Below, piece after piece: positions 8,248 to 17,600 of a stretch of DNA of 64,000 bases (positions are counted from its first letter, which is position 1; each line of letters starts with the position of its first letter). The DNA comes from Pseudomonas sp. 14P_8.1_Bac3 (GTDB lineage Bacteria > Pseudomonadota > Gammaproteobacteria > Pseudomonadales > Pseudomonadaceae). Under the pieces are notes generated by a model. That model was not told the origin of the DNA, made no database searches, and was given only the letters and a program-made list of their open reading frames with translations. The stretch lies in the NCBI RefSeq assembly GCF_025466085.1, contig NZ_JANLOD010000078.1, forward strand, positions 62,001 through 126,000. Reading direction: 5' to 3'. The translations under genes were made by a program, and so were the position numbers.

Positions 8248-9786
8248 TCATTGCCCGCGATGGCTAAAGCTGTGCAGCGCTTTCTCGATGCACTGCGCGG
8301 TTTTCCCGAAGGCCTGCACGGTGATTTCCGAAAACGGCCCGCCGCCCTGATCCGCTACAACGATCATGATCACGCGGCCGTTGTTGACCAGCGAGCGTAA
8401 CAGCAGGTGTTCGCCACCGAACTGCGAACGCAGGCTGGCCGGCAGCAGCGCCGAAAATTGTGCGTTGTTGGCCGGGGTCAGGCGCATCTGGGCCTGTTGC
8501 GAGAGCAGGCGTTGCAACACGGTGCTCTGGCTCACTGCGAAATTCAGCCCGGCTGTTTCTTTAGGCAATCCGGCGATCTGGTGCACCCGCAAATTGGCGT
8601 GGGTGCGATCGGCCATCAGGATCATCACCCGACGCATACCGCAGGCGACCAGTGCGTCGCGGGCGGAGTTGGTCAGGTGCATGGCATTGGTGAAGCGGCT
8701 CGGCTCGACCAACAGTTCGGCACATTGCTGGCGCCATTTCGTCAGGTCTTCGGCGGTCGGCGCCGGGGCCGGCAGTAACCCGGCGTGAACCCGCTTCGTG
8801 CCCCACGGCCAGAGCAAAGAAACGGCGGGGTGCCAGAGGTCGGACCGAGCGTGCTGGCGTGCACTGTTGGCAGCCTGCTGGTGCAATTGCTGCTGCACGT
8901 CGTCCATCGGCATTTGCAGGTAAAGGCTGGTCAGGTATTGCCAGCGCTCGCTGTGCGGACTGTCCCAGGCTTGTTGCGCCGATAGCGCCAGGCCGTTGGC
9001 CAGCAGCACGGTGTTGGCGGGCTGATTGAGCCAGCGGCGCAACGTCGGATCGTCGTCGAGACGGTTCTGCTGGCGCAGCGGGTGATCGACGTCGCGGGCG
9101 ATGCGCAGAACTTTCACCAACTCCCGCTGTTCATTGAGCAATAGCTTGTAACCCTGTTGCACCCAGATCGGCAGGTGCCAGATCTCCACCAGCGCCTGAG
9201 CAATGTCCAGCAGGCGAACCCCGAACAATTGTTTCTCGACGGTGGCCGCCGACTCACCTTTATGGATGACCCGCAGTTCCCATTCTTCGAGCAACCGGGG
9301 ATGGGTTAGCGCCATCGGCCACAAGGGCGAAAGAAACAACAGGCTGCCCCAATGGATGTCCTGCCACAGCCGGGCCAGGCGTGCGGCGAAAAAACCGTTG
9401 GCCTGTTGGGTGGCATGCTGACTGATCAATTGCAGCTGACGCAGGGCCACGGGGATTTGCGCTTCCGGTTCCGCAGGCAGGCGGGCGAGCAGTTCTTCAG
9501 TGCGCTTCAAACCGAGGCGATTGATCGCCACCTCAAGGTTTTCCGCCAGCGCGGTCATGCCGCCATGGGTGTGCCGGTTGGCTTCGCGAATCACGCTCAA
9601 GGCCAGGGCGGGGCTGTCCTGCATCAGGTCGGCGATGTCGCGCAGCGAGCTGCGGTTGTCCGCGATGGCCTTGCAGACCCGGTCGTGGCTGCCCTGCGGA
9701 ACCGGCAGGCGCACGCCATCGAGCAGCTTGACCCAGCCTGCGAGTGTGGTCGGTTTTGGCGTGGAGACGTTCGTTTCGTTAGCCAT
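8248..9786 (-). CDS. HDOD domain-containing protein
   Basis: 512-aa cytoplasmic protein with an N-terminal HDOD domain (about 15-210), the HD-related fold without hydrolase activity found in bacterial signalling proteins. Recognisable parts are LPVPQGSHDRVCKAIADN and VAINRLGLKRTEELL. The C-terminal third (about 370-510) may be a GAF-like domain, suggested by the pattern around ARDALVACGMRRVMILM and the closing strands. It is divergent from motA across a 166-base gap, and the same neighbour relation exists in PAO1 (PA4955, from memory). A link to motility is inferred only from position. Confidence 0.78.
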   Translation of the reverse strand: MANETNVSTPKPTTLAGWVKLLDGVRLPVPQGSHDRVCKAIADNRSSLRDIADLMQDSPALALSVIREANRHTHGGMTALAENLEVAINRLGLKRTEELLARLPAEPEAQIPVALRQLQLISQHATQQANGFFAARLARLWQDIHWGSLLFLSPLWPMALTHPRLLEEWELRVIHKGESAATVEKQLFGVRLLDIAQALVEIWHLPIWVQQGYKLLLNEQRELVKVLRIARDVDHPLRQQNRLDDDPTLRRWLNQPANTVLLANGLALSAQQAWDSPHSERWQYLTSLYLQMPMDDVQQQLHQQAANSARQHARSDLWHPAVSLLWPWGTKRVHAGLLPAPAPTAEDLTKWRQQCAELLVEPSRFTNAMHLTNSARDALVACGMRRVMILMADRTHANLRVHQIAGLPKETAGLNFAVSQSTVLQRLLSQQAQMRLTPANNAQFSALLPASLRSQFGGEHLLLRSLVNNGRVIMIVVADQGGGPFSEITVQAFGKTAQCIEKALHSFSHRGQ

Positions 9787-9835
9787 GGTTGGACGCGATC
9801 ATCGTCTGCATTACCTATGCCCTGAATGGGCCAAA

Positions 9836-9863
9836 TTGGCTTTTCGCCTGAACTGGCTATAGT
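9836..9863 (+). promoter_or_regulatory. Candidate sigma-70-type promoter for motAB
   Basis: TTGGCT at 9836-9841 and TATAGT at 9858-9863 with a 16-base spacer, 89 bases before the motA start. Confidence 0.4.
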
Positions 9864-9952
9864 CTGGCGCAGTTTTGCCGATAAGTAGAAGAAGAGATTT
9901 TTTAACTTCCGAATATGACCTTGAACCCGACTCAGTAAGTGCTCCCCTACCT

Positions 9953-10804
9953 ATGGCTAAAATAATCGGCATCATCGTCGTATTCGCGAGCGTGCTCGGC
10001 GGATACGTGCTCTCCCACGGCAAGATTGCCGCCCTGATCCAGCCCTTCGAGGTGATGATTATCGGCGGTGCAGCCCTCGGCGCATTCCTGCAGGCCAACC
10101 CCGGCTACATGACGATGCATGTGCTCAAGAAATCCTTGGGCATGTTCAGTTCGCGATTCACCCACACCTTCTATCTTGAAGTGCTGGGCCTGATCTACGA
10201 GATCCTCAACAAGAGTCGCCGCGAAGGCATGATGGCCATCGAAGGCGACATCGAAGATGCCGCCGCGAGCCCGATCTTCGCCAAATACCCCGCGGTGTTG
10301 AAAGACGAGCGCATGACCGCGTTCATCTGCGATTACCTGCGGATCATGTCCTCCGGCAACATGGCCCCCCATGAACTGGAAGGCTTGTTCGACATGGAAC
10401 TCTACAGCCTCAAGGAAGACCTCGAGCACCCGTCCCACGCGGTGAACGGCATCGCCGACGCCATGCCGGGTTTTGGTATCGTCGCGGCGGTACTCGGTAT
10501 CGTGGTGACCATGGCTTCCCTTGGCGAAGGCGACCAGAAGTCCATCGGCCTGCACGTGGGTGCGGCATTGGTAGGTACTTTCTTCGGTATTCTCGCGGCC
10601 TATGGTTTCTTCGGTCCGCTGGCGCATTCCCTGGCCCACGATGCCAAGGAAGAACTGAACGTCTACGAAGCCATCAAGGCGTCGCTGGTAGCCTCGGCTT
10701 CCGGCATGCCGCCATCACTGGCGGTGGAGTTCGGGCGCAAGGTTCTGTACCCGGCGCACCGTCCTAGCTTCGCTGAGCTGGAACAAGCGGTTCGCGGTCG
10801 CTAA
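9953..10804 (+). CDS. motA: Flagellar motor stator protein MotA
   Basis: Inner-membrane proton-channel stator subunit that, with MotB, drives flagellar rotation. The conserved N-terminus MAKIIGIIVVFASVLGGYVL fixes the start at 9953; the frame is open 26 codons further upstream, but that extension is not part of the family. 283 aa is normal. Four membrane segments are visible: two near the N-terminus and two late, around GFGIVAAVLGIVVTMAS and AALVGTFFGILAAYGFFG. The loop between them carries the charged residues that touch FliG. It lies 3 bases ahead of motB, as one operon. Confidence 0.96.
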   Translation: MAKIIGIIVVFASVLGGYVLSHGKIAALIQPFEVMIIGGAALGAFLQANPGYMTMHVLKKSLGMFSSRFTHTFYLEVLGLIYEILNKSRREGMMAIEGDIEDAAASPIFAKYPAVLKDERMTAFICDYLRIMSSGNMAPHELEGLFDMELYSLKEDLEHPSHAVNGIADAMPGFGIVAAVLGIVVTMASLGEGDQKSIGLHVGAALVGTFFGILAAYGFFGPLAHSLAHDAKEELNVYEAIKASLVASASGMPPSLAVEFGRKVLYPAHRPSFAELEQAVRGR

Positions 10805-10807
10805 GTC

Positions 10808-11836
10808 ATGGAAAATAATCAGCCGATAATCATCAAGCGCGTCAAGCGCATCGCCGGCGGGCATCACGGGGGCGCCTGGAAGATCGCCTTCGCTGACTTC
10901 GCCACGGCGATGATGGCGTTCTTCCTGGTGTTGTGGCTGCTGTCCACCGCCACCCCGGAACAGAAGATCGCCATCGCCGGTTATTTCAAGGATCCGGTCG
11001 GCTTTTCCGAAAGCGGCACGCCCTACATCATCGATCTGGGCGGCACGCCGACCCTGGCGCCGGAGAACACCCTCAACCCTGAGGTTAAATCCCAGCCTCA
11101 GCCGGACAAGGTGACTGTCGACGCCGAACAGGTCGAAGGCATGGCCGAGATGGTCGAGAAGGAACGTCTGGAACTGTTGCTGCAAGAACTGCAGAACAAG
11201 GTCGACGAAAACCCGCAGCTGCAGAAATTCAAGGACCAGATCCTGTTCGAGATCACCCCGAACGGCTTGCGCATCCAGATCATGGACGCGGAAAACCGTC
11301 CGATGTTCGACTCGGGCAGCGCCCGTCTTAAGCCGTATTTCGAAGACATCCTGCTGGCCATGGCGGACACCATCAAAGCGGTGCCGAACAAGATCAGCAT
11401 CAGCGGTCATACCGATGCGAAGCCTTATTCGGGAACTGGCGATTTTGGTAACTGGGAGTTGTCGGCCAACCGAGCCAACGCTGCCCGCCGTGCATTGGTA
11501 GCCGGCAGCTATCCGGATGCGCAGGTTGCACGGGTCGTCGGATATGCGTCTTCGGCATTGTTCGATCGCAAGAATCCGTTTAACCCGGTCAACCGTCGTA
11601 TCGACATCGTCGTGCTAACCAAGAAAGCCCAGCAGGCTATAGAAGGTGCACAAGGTGCCGATCCGGCGTCGACACCAGCGCCGGGGCAGGACGCTCCGGG
11701 TGAGGCGCCCGGCACGCCGGTCGATCCAAACGCAGTGCCCGCCGACAAGCAACCGGTGCCGGCGCACGAACTGCGCGAGCGTTTGAACCTGTTTGAAGAT
11801 GCGGCGCCAAAGCCGGGCGAGCCGCCCAAGCAGTGA
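10808..11836 (+). CDS. motB: Flagellar motor stator protein MotB
   Basis: Partner of MotA, 342 aa. One membrane helix (about 28-50) contains the proton-carrying Asp30 in FADFATAMMAFFLVLWLLS. The C-terminal half is an OmpA-like peptidoglycan-binding domain (ISGHTDAKPYSGTGDFGNWE, then LSANRANAARRALV) that anchors the stator to the wall. The last 60 residues are Pro/Ala-rich and look disordered. The basic N-terminus is cytoplasmic. The gene is 3 bases after motA and ends at a strong terminator. Confidence 0.96.
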   Translation: MENNQPIIIKRVKRIAGGHHGGAWKIAFADFATAMMAFFLVLWLLSTATPEQKIAIAGYFKDPVGFSESGTPYIIDLGGTPTLAPENTLNPEVKSQPQPDKVTVDAEQVEGMAEMVEKERLELLLQELQNKVDENPQLQKFKDQILFEITPNGLRIQIMDAENRPMFDSGSARLKPYFEDILLAMADTIKAVPNKISISGHTDAKPYSGTGDFGNWELSANRANAARRALVAGSYPDAQVARVVGYASSALFDRKNPFNPVNRRIDIVVLTKKAQQAIEGAQGADPASTPAPGQDAPGEAPGTPVDPNAVPADKQPVPAHELRERLNLFEDAAPKPGEPPKQ

Positions 11837-11841
11837 CCCAC

Positions 11842-11874
11842 AAAAAAGCCGACAGCGATGTCGGCTTTTTTTAT
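11842..11874 (+). terminator. Rho-independent terminator after motB
   Basis: AAAAAAGCCGACA / TGTCGGCTTTTTTT stem with a GCGA loop, directly after the motB stop. Confidence 0.93.
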
Positions 11875-11902
11875 GCGGCTGGTTTGGCGACGGCCACCAT
11901 CC

Positions 11903-12062
11903 CTGTAGGAGCGAGCATGCTCGCGATGGTCGCCAACGATAACGCGGGCTGCCTGAATGAACGCGGCGCCCTTGCGTCCATCGCCAGCAAGCTGGCTCCT
12001 ACAGGGTTTGGCGTGATCCCGAAACAACGAGCTCTGTAGGCGCTGGCTTGCCAGCGATGTGA
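11903..12062. repeat. Cluster of three REP units
   Basis: Units at about 11903-11930 (GTAGGAGCGAGCATGCTCGC), 11978-12006 (inverted, CGCCAGCAAGCTGGCTCCTA) and 12036-12060 (GTAGGCGCTGGCTTGCCAGC). The cores differ between units: GAGC/GCTC in the first, AGC/GCT in the others. It fills the gap between the convergent motB and rsgA. Confidence 0.85.
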
Positions 12063-12070
12063 GAAGCGGT

Positions 12071-13102
12071 TTAGTAGCTGCTCTCCGGCAAGCTCGCAAT
12101 GATCGAGCGATAACTGTTCATCCGTTGCTGCTGCACGCGCCCTTCTTCCAGAGCCTTGAGCAGTGCACACCCAGGTTCGCGGTCGTGCTTGCAGTCGCGG
12201 AAGCGGCAGGTGCCGATCAGGTCGTTGAACTCGATGAAGCCGGCTTCGACGTCGGCGCGGCTGACGTGACCCAGGCCGAATTCTCGGATCCCCGGGGAGT
12301 CGATCAACTCGCCGCCACCGGGGAAGTGGAACAGTCGCGCGGTGGTGGTGGTGTGGGTGCCCTGGCCGGACAGCTCGGAGAGCGGGCCGACGCGGGTTTC
12401 GACTTCCGGCAGCAGGCTGTTGACCAGCGAGGACTTGCCGACGCCGGACTGGCCGACGAACACGCTGATGCGTCCGTCCAGCTGTTTCTGCAGTTGCTCC
12501 ATGCCGTTGCCGTGATGCGCCGACACTTCCAGCACCGGGTAACCCAGCGTGCGGTAGACCGCGAGCAAGGCGTTCAGCGCCGGGGCGTTCTGCTCGTCGA
12601 TCAGGTCGAATTTGTTGAGCAGCAGCAACGGTCGGATCCCGGCGTGCTCCGCGGCGACCAGATAACGGTCGATCAGGTTGGCGTGAGGCTCGGGCAGTGG
12701 CGCGAAGACGATGACGATCATGTCGACGTTGGCTGCCACCGGCTTGAGCTGGCCGCGGCTGTCAGGGCGGCAGAGTTCGGTTTTGCGCGGCAGTTGCGCC
12801 ACGATCACCCCGATACCCTGGTTGCCGGCACGCCAGACCACCTGATCGCCGGTCACCAGTGCGGGCAGGTTGGCGCGCAAGTGGCAGCGGAACACCTGGC
12901 CGGCCAGATCGCCATCGAGGGCTTCGACTTCGACCTGCACACCGAAGTGCGCGATCACCAGGCCCGTCTGTTCGGGCCCCAGGTCGCCACCCTCAAGTGC
13001 CTCGACAGCCGAGGACTCGCGTTTGGCGGCGCGGGCAGCGCGTTCGCCCTGAATCTTTTCGATGCGCCAGTTTTGACGACGATTGAGTTGGCGTTTGGCC
13101 AT
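12071..13102 (-). CDS. rsgA: Small ribosomal subunit biogenesis GTPase RsgA
   Basis: Circularly permuted GTPase (343 aa) that checks late maturation of the 30S subunit. Domains in order: a basic N-terminus, an OB fold (about 40-110), the permuted G domain with LLNKFDL (G4) before GQSGVGKSSLVNSLL (G1) and DSPGIREFGL (G3), and a C-terminal zinc knuckle with CRFRDCKHDREPGC. All expected GTP-binding motifs are intact. It runs opposite to orn across about 107 bases, the arrangement also known for rsgA and orn in E. coli and P. aeruginosa. Confidence 0.96.
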   Translation of the reverse strand: MAKRQLNRRQNWRIEKIQGERAARAAKRESSAVEALEGGDLGPEQTGLVIAHFGVQVEVEALDGDLAGQVFRCHLRANLPALVTGDQVVWRAGNQGIGVIVAQLPRKTELCRPDSRGQLKPVAANVDMIVIVFAPLPEPHANLIDRYLVAAEHAGIRPLLLLNKFDLIDEQNAPALNALLAVYRTLGYPVLEVSAHHGNGMEQLQKQLDGRISVFVGQSGVGKSSLVNSLLPEVETRVGPLSELSGQGTHTTTTARLFHFPGGGELIDSPGIREFGLGHVSRADVEAGFIEFNDLIGTCRFRDCKHDREPGCALLKALEEGRVQQQRMNSYRSIIASLPESSY

Positions 13103-13209
13103 GGGTGTTCCGTATCAAGAATGCAGCGATTAGGTAAAACGGCCGCGAGTTTAGCACGCCCGGGCGCCGCCCTAGGCTAAACTGCGCAGCATTGCCTAGG
13201 AGCCGACAC

Positions 13210-13752
13210 ATGCAAAACCCGCAGAATCTGATCTGGATCGACTTGGAAATGACCGGTCTGAACCCTGATACCGACGTCATCATCGAGATGGCCACCATCG
13301 TCACCGACAGCGACTTGAACACCTTGGCCGAAGGCCCGGTGATCGCGATCCATCACAGCGATGAAATCCTCGCCGGCATGGACGAGTGGAACACCCGTCA
13401 ACATGGCGGCTCGGGCCTGACCCAGCGCGTTCGCGACAGCCGCATCAGCATGGCCCAGGCGGAAGCCGAAACCATCGCTTTCCTGGAAAAATGGGTGCCG
13501 AAGGGCAAGTCGCCGATCTGTGGCAACAGCATCTGCCAGGACCGCCGCTTCCTTTATACCCACATGAAATCCCTGGAAAGCTATTTCCATTACCGCAACC
13601 TCGACGTCTCGACCCTGAAAGAACTGGCCGCGCGCTGGGCGCCGGACGTGCGTGACAGCTTCAAGAAGGGCAGCACCCACCTGGCGCTGGACGACATCCG
13701 CGAATCGATCGCCGAGTTGCAGCATTACCGCCAGCATTTCATCAAGTTTTAA
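13210..13752 (+). CDS. orn: Oligoribonuclease
   Basis: DEDDh-type 3'-5' exonuclease that removes the last di- and short oligonucleotides from RNA decay and, in Pseudomonas, degrades pGpG from cyclic di-GMP turnover. I start it at 13210 (MQNPQNLIWIDLEMTGL); 180 aa is the usual size. Active-site motifs are visible: IDLEMTGL (Asp and Glu), GNSICQDRRF (second Asp), and STHLALDD with the histidine and last aspartate. It is essential in P. aeruginosa for normal growth and cyclic-di-GMP balance (family knowledge). Confidence 0.97.
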   Translation: MQNPQNLIWIDLEMTGLNPDTDVIIEMATIVTDSDLNTLAEGPVIAIHHSDEILAGMDEWNTRQHGGSGLTQRVRDSRISMAQAEAETIAFLEKWVPKGKSPICGNSICQDRRFLYTHMKSLESYFHYRNLDVSTLKELAARWAPDVRDSFKKGSTHLALDDIRESIAELQHYRQHFIKF

Positions 13753-13768
13753 CGCTGGAACGCGGACC

Positions 13769-13836
13769 TGTAGGAGCCAGCTTGCTGGCGATGGCGCACT
13801 TGAGGAGGCCATCGCCAGCAAGCCGGCGCCTACAGA
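13769..13836. repeat. REP pair (GCCAGC core)
   Basis: Inverted units TGTAGGAGCCAGCTTGCTGG and CCAGCAAGCCGGCGCCTACA about 20 bases apart, between orn and the channel gene. Confidence 0.88.
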
Positions 13837-13906
13837 TAGAGCACGCCTGCTTCAATAAGCACGCCTTAATGGCTAGACTGCGCGCCTTCCCGCAAGGACC
13901 GCCACC

Positions 13907-14518
13907 ATGTTGTTGATGCTTTACCTGATCGCCATCACCGCCGAAGCCATGACCGGCGCCCTCTCTGCCGGTCGCCGGGGCATGGACTGGTTTGGCGTGG
14001 TGCTGATCGCCTGCGTCACGGCGTTGGGCGGTGGTTCGGTGCGGGACGTGCTGCTCGGCCATTACCCGCTGACCTGGGTGAAACACCCGGAATACCTGGT
14101 GCTGACGTCGGTCGCAGCGATGTTCACCGTCTTCGCCGCGCGCTGGATGCGCCACCTGCGCTCGCTGTTTCTGGTCCTCGACGCCGTGGGTCTGGTGGCA
14201 TTCACCCTGATCGGTTGCATGACTGCCCTGGAAATGGGCCACGGCATGCTGGTGGCGTCGGTCAGTGGCGTGATCACCGGGGTCTTCGGTGGCATCCTCC
14301 GCGACATCTTCTGCAACGACATTCCGCTGATCTTCCGTCGCGAGCTCTATGCCAGCGTGTCGTTCGCGGCAGCCTGGTGCTACATGCTCTGCCTCTACCT
14401 GCAAATGCCCGGCGAACAGGCGATTCTGATCACCTTGTTCGGTGGCTTCTTGCTGCGGTTGCTGGCCATTCGTTTTCACTGGGAAATGCCGAAATTCGTC
14501 TATAACGACGAGCAATAA
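13907..14518 (+). CDS. TRIC-type cation channel family protein (UPF0126/YadS-like)
   Basis: 203-aa inner-membrane protein with about seven hydrophobic segments. It has the internal duplication typical of the YadS/TRIC family, with a glycine motif in each half: TALGGGSVRDVLLG at about 44-57 and ITGVFGGILRDIFCN at about 122-136. Bacterial TRIC proteins form trimeric monovalent-cation channels; the physiological role in Pseudomonas is unknown. It sits between orn and the RHS gene, and I do not recall it at this place in PAO1, so it may belong to the same variable insertion. A possible extended -10 (TAGACT) lies about 30 bases upstream. Confidence 0.85.
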   Translation: MLLMLYLIAITAEAMTGALSAGRRGMDWFGVVLIACVTALGGGSVRDVLLGHYPLTWVKHPEYLVLTSVAAMFTVFAARWMRHLRSLFLVLDAVGLVAFTLIGCMTALEMGHGMLVASVSGVITGVFGGILRDIFCNDIPLIFRRELYASVSFAAAWCYMLCLYLQMPGEQAILITLFGGFLLRLLAIRFHWEMPKFVYNDEQ

Positions 14519-14625
14519 CGCCCTCGCCTCGCATACATCGCCTGTCTGGCGGCGGTATATAGATAAGTCTCGCCGCGTGAATAACTTAATAAGCTGTGGC
14601 TCACCACTGTTTAAAGGTTATTTAC

Positions 14626-17600
14626 ATGCCCGATTCATCCACTGTGAGCGCGCCAGGCTCACCAGAAACCCTACATTCCAACGCTTTCAACTTCGGTGAG
14701 TTCCTGACCGGCGGTGTCGATCCCCGCACCGGCCTTTACACCTGTGCCCTGACATTGGGCGAACTGGTTTCATGCTTTCTGCAGGGCCCTTCGCTGCCGA
14801 TCAGGCTTTTCTTCAGCCCGCTTCATGGCAGCGACAGCGGATTCGGCAAGGGGTGGGCGCTGGCATTGACCCGTTACGACGTGGTCAGCGGCCTGCTCAC
14901 GTTGTCCGGAGGGCAGCGTTACCGGGCGAGACAGACGGCGTCCGGGCTGGTTTTTGAAGAGCTGAAGCTGCATTCACTCAACGTCCTGTGCCCAGGCCCC
15001 GGGCGTTTCAACGTCGTGCACAAAAGCGGTTTGACCGAAGAGTTGGAGATTTACGCCGGCAGCGATCTGGCAGTGCCGAGAAGGATCATGTCTGCCAACG
15101 GTGCGGCGGTCACGCTCGATTATCAGGTCATTGACGGCAAGCCGGTGCTGTCCGCCGTGCGGGACGCCAGTCGAGCGCTGCTGAAGATAGCTCGGCCGTC
15201 TGGCCAAGTGACATTGACTCTGTATCCCGACAGCGAATGCGCCGCGACTTTTACGCTGAAGCTGGAGAGCGGCAGGGTGACCTCCGTGCAATTGCCTGAT
15301 GGCAGCGCCTGGTCGCTGAAAAGCGAGGCAGTGGATGGCGTCGAATGCCTGACGGAAGTGACATCGCCTTTAGGTGCCCGAGCGCTCATTGGCTACAAGG
15401 CGGCAGGCCATCGCCTTCCGCTAGACGGCCCACATCCGACGATCCCCCACGTGATTTCCCATACGGTTTTTCCTGGCCAGCAGCCGGCGATCACTACGAA
15501 TTATGCGTTCTCCCAGACCAATTTCCTTGGACATGATGGTGATCAAGCCCACTGGTCGCAAGGCGGTGACACGCTTCTCCAGAGTCCGTCGACCTACCAG
15601 TATTCCTCCACGGAGATGCTGATGAACGGCGCCACGGTGCATCGCTCGATCAAGCGCACTTACAACCATTGCCATTTGCTGATCTCGCAAGTGACCACCT
15701 GCGGGCACAGCGAGATTTCCCGAACGATCGAGTATCACCTTGAACCGGGCAAGCCGTTCTCGGAGCAACCCCCGCAATGTCATCTGCCCAGGGTTCAGAC
15801 GCTGCGCTACGAGAACCTCAGGACCAAAGCCTTTCGCGAAGAAGTGACGACGACCGAGTTCGATGCCTGGGGCAACCTGCTCAAGCATGTCGCGCCGAAC
15901 GGGCTCATCACTGAGTCAGAGTTTTACCCGGTGAGCGGGGCCGAGGGCTGCCCCGCGGACCCTCTGGGGTTCGTGCGCTTCGAAAAAAAACGAACCGTGC
16001 GGCCGGCAGCGGAGTTTGCCCAGGCTTCGACGACGCAGACGAATTTTTCCTATCAGCAAGTTGGAGCAACGGGAAAGCCCGGCAGTGATGTGGTCCTGGC
16101 GCAGCAGGCGTTCTATGAGTGCACCACCGAAGGCGACATCCTTCGTTCGCAGACTGATTTCGAGTACGCCAGGATGAACGCGGGCGATCAGGCTTACGTG
16201 GTGTTGCAGAAACAGATCGTCAGGCAGAACGGCGAGGCCAGCTTGACCCGCTTCGAGTACCGGATTGATGACCTCTCGCTAGCGGTCGAAACCCTTCAGA
16301 TCGGCTTTGATGACACCCGCAAAACATCGACCGTGACGTTTTCCACGATCAACGGATTGAAGCGCTCGGAGCAAAACGAAGATCAGGGGAAAGTCGTCTT
16401 CAGCTACGACGTTTTGGGGCGCGAGTTCAGTAAAACCGTTGCGCCAGACACCCGGTTCGAGAGTCGTTGCAGTTCCCGCTTTCATGTGGAGAACAAAGGC
16501 GCTCAAACCCGGGTGACAAAGCTCAGCAAGGACGCCAACCATCTACAAACCAGAAGTCGCTATGACGGACTCGGCCGGATCATCGAAATCGAAGAGCAAG
16601 ACCCGGATCAACTGGAGGGTGTGGTGTTCCGCGAGGTCTATGCCGCGAAGTACAACGCGCTGGGCCAACTGACGGGGGAAAAGCGCATAGACCGGTGGCA
16701 TGACCAAAGGCGCGTATTCACCACCACGTTCGCCTTCGATGAGTGGGGGCAGGTCAACACCACGTTGAACCCGGATGGCCGTCGGGAGCACTGCGACCAT
16801 GACCCGGTCACTCGCACGGAGACGGCCTGGCGGGAAGGGATGGGCAAATCGGTCACGGTCTACAACGCCTTCGGCAAACCCGACAGCATCGAACTGTTCG
16901 ATACCTCCTCGAAAAGCCAGGGCAAACAGCTTTACACCTACGATGGGCTGGGCCGCAGCGTCAGCCAGATCGACGCCGTGGGTAACCGCACGACGTATGC
17001 CTATGACGTGTTCAATCGCCTGATTCTCAGCACATTGCCCGACGGCAGCGCGGTGCAGACTTCGTACGCGCAGCATTGTCAGGAGCCCTTGCCGATCAAC
17101 ATCACCGTTGCCGGGCGCACGCTCGGGCAGCAGGTGTTTGACGGGCTGGGGCGTTTGACCCTGAGTACCGTCGGCGAGCGCACTACCCGGACCGGATACA
17201 AAGGCGGTTTCAGCCAGCCGGCCTGGAAGCAGATGCCTGGTGGCCAGCGGATCGAGTACCACTATGAGCCCGCTCTGGGCGGGGTTGTCACGCGGCGGCA
17301 AACCAGCGGCTTGCTCGCGACCTATAACTATCACCCTCAGCTCGGCGAGCTGACCCAATGTGTCGAGCAGGGGCGCGAAAGCCAGTTTGAATATGACCGC
17401 GCCGGGCGTCTCAAGCGCGAGGCATCGACCGTTGGCGCCGATGAGAAAGCGGCCTCCTACACCTACTCGTTGGGCGGCCGTCCGCTCAGTTGCATTGATG
17501 TGCTGGGCGAGACGCATGCGACCGATTACGACGACGCAGGTCGCCCACGGTCATTCAAACACCGCGCACTGAATGCGACTTTTTCCTACAACACCCTGGG

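Noticed and set aside
9875..9952. N-terminal extension of MotA
   Set aside because: The conserved MotA N-terminus begins at 9953 and the extra residues are not family-like.
11903..12062. Repeated hairpins as a possible CRISPR array
   Set aside because: The units alternate in orientation and lack regular spacers; they are REP sequences.
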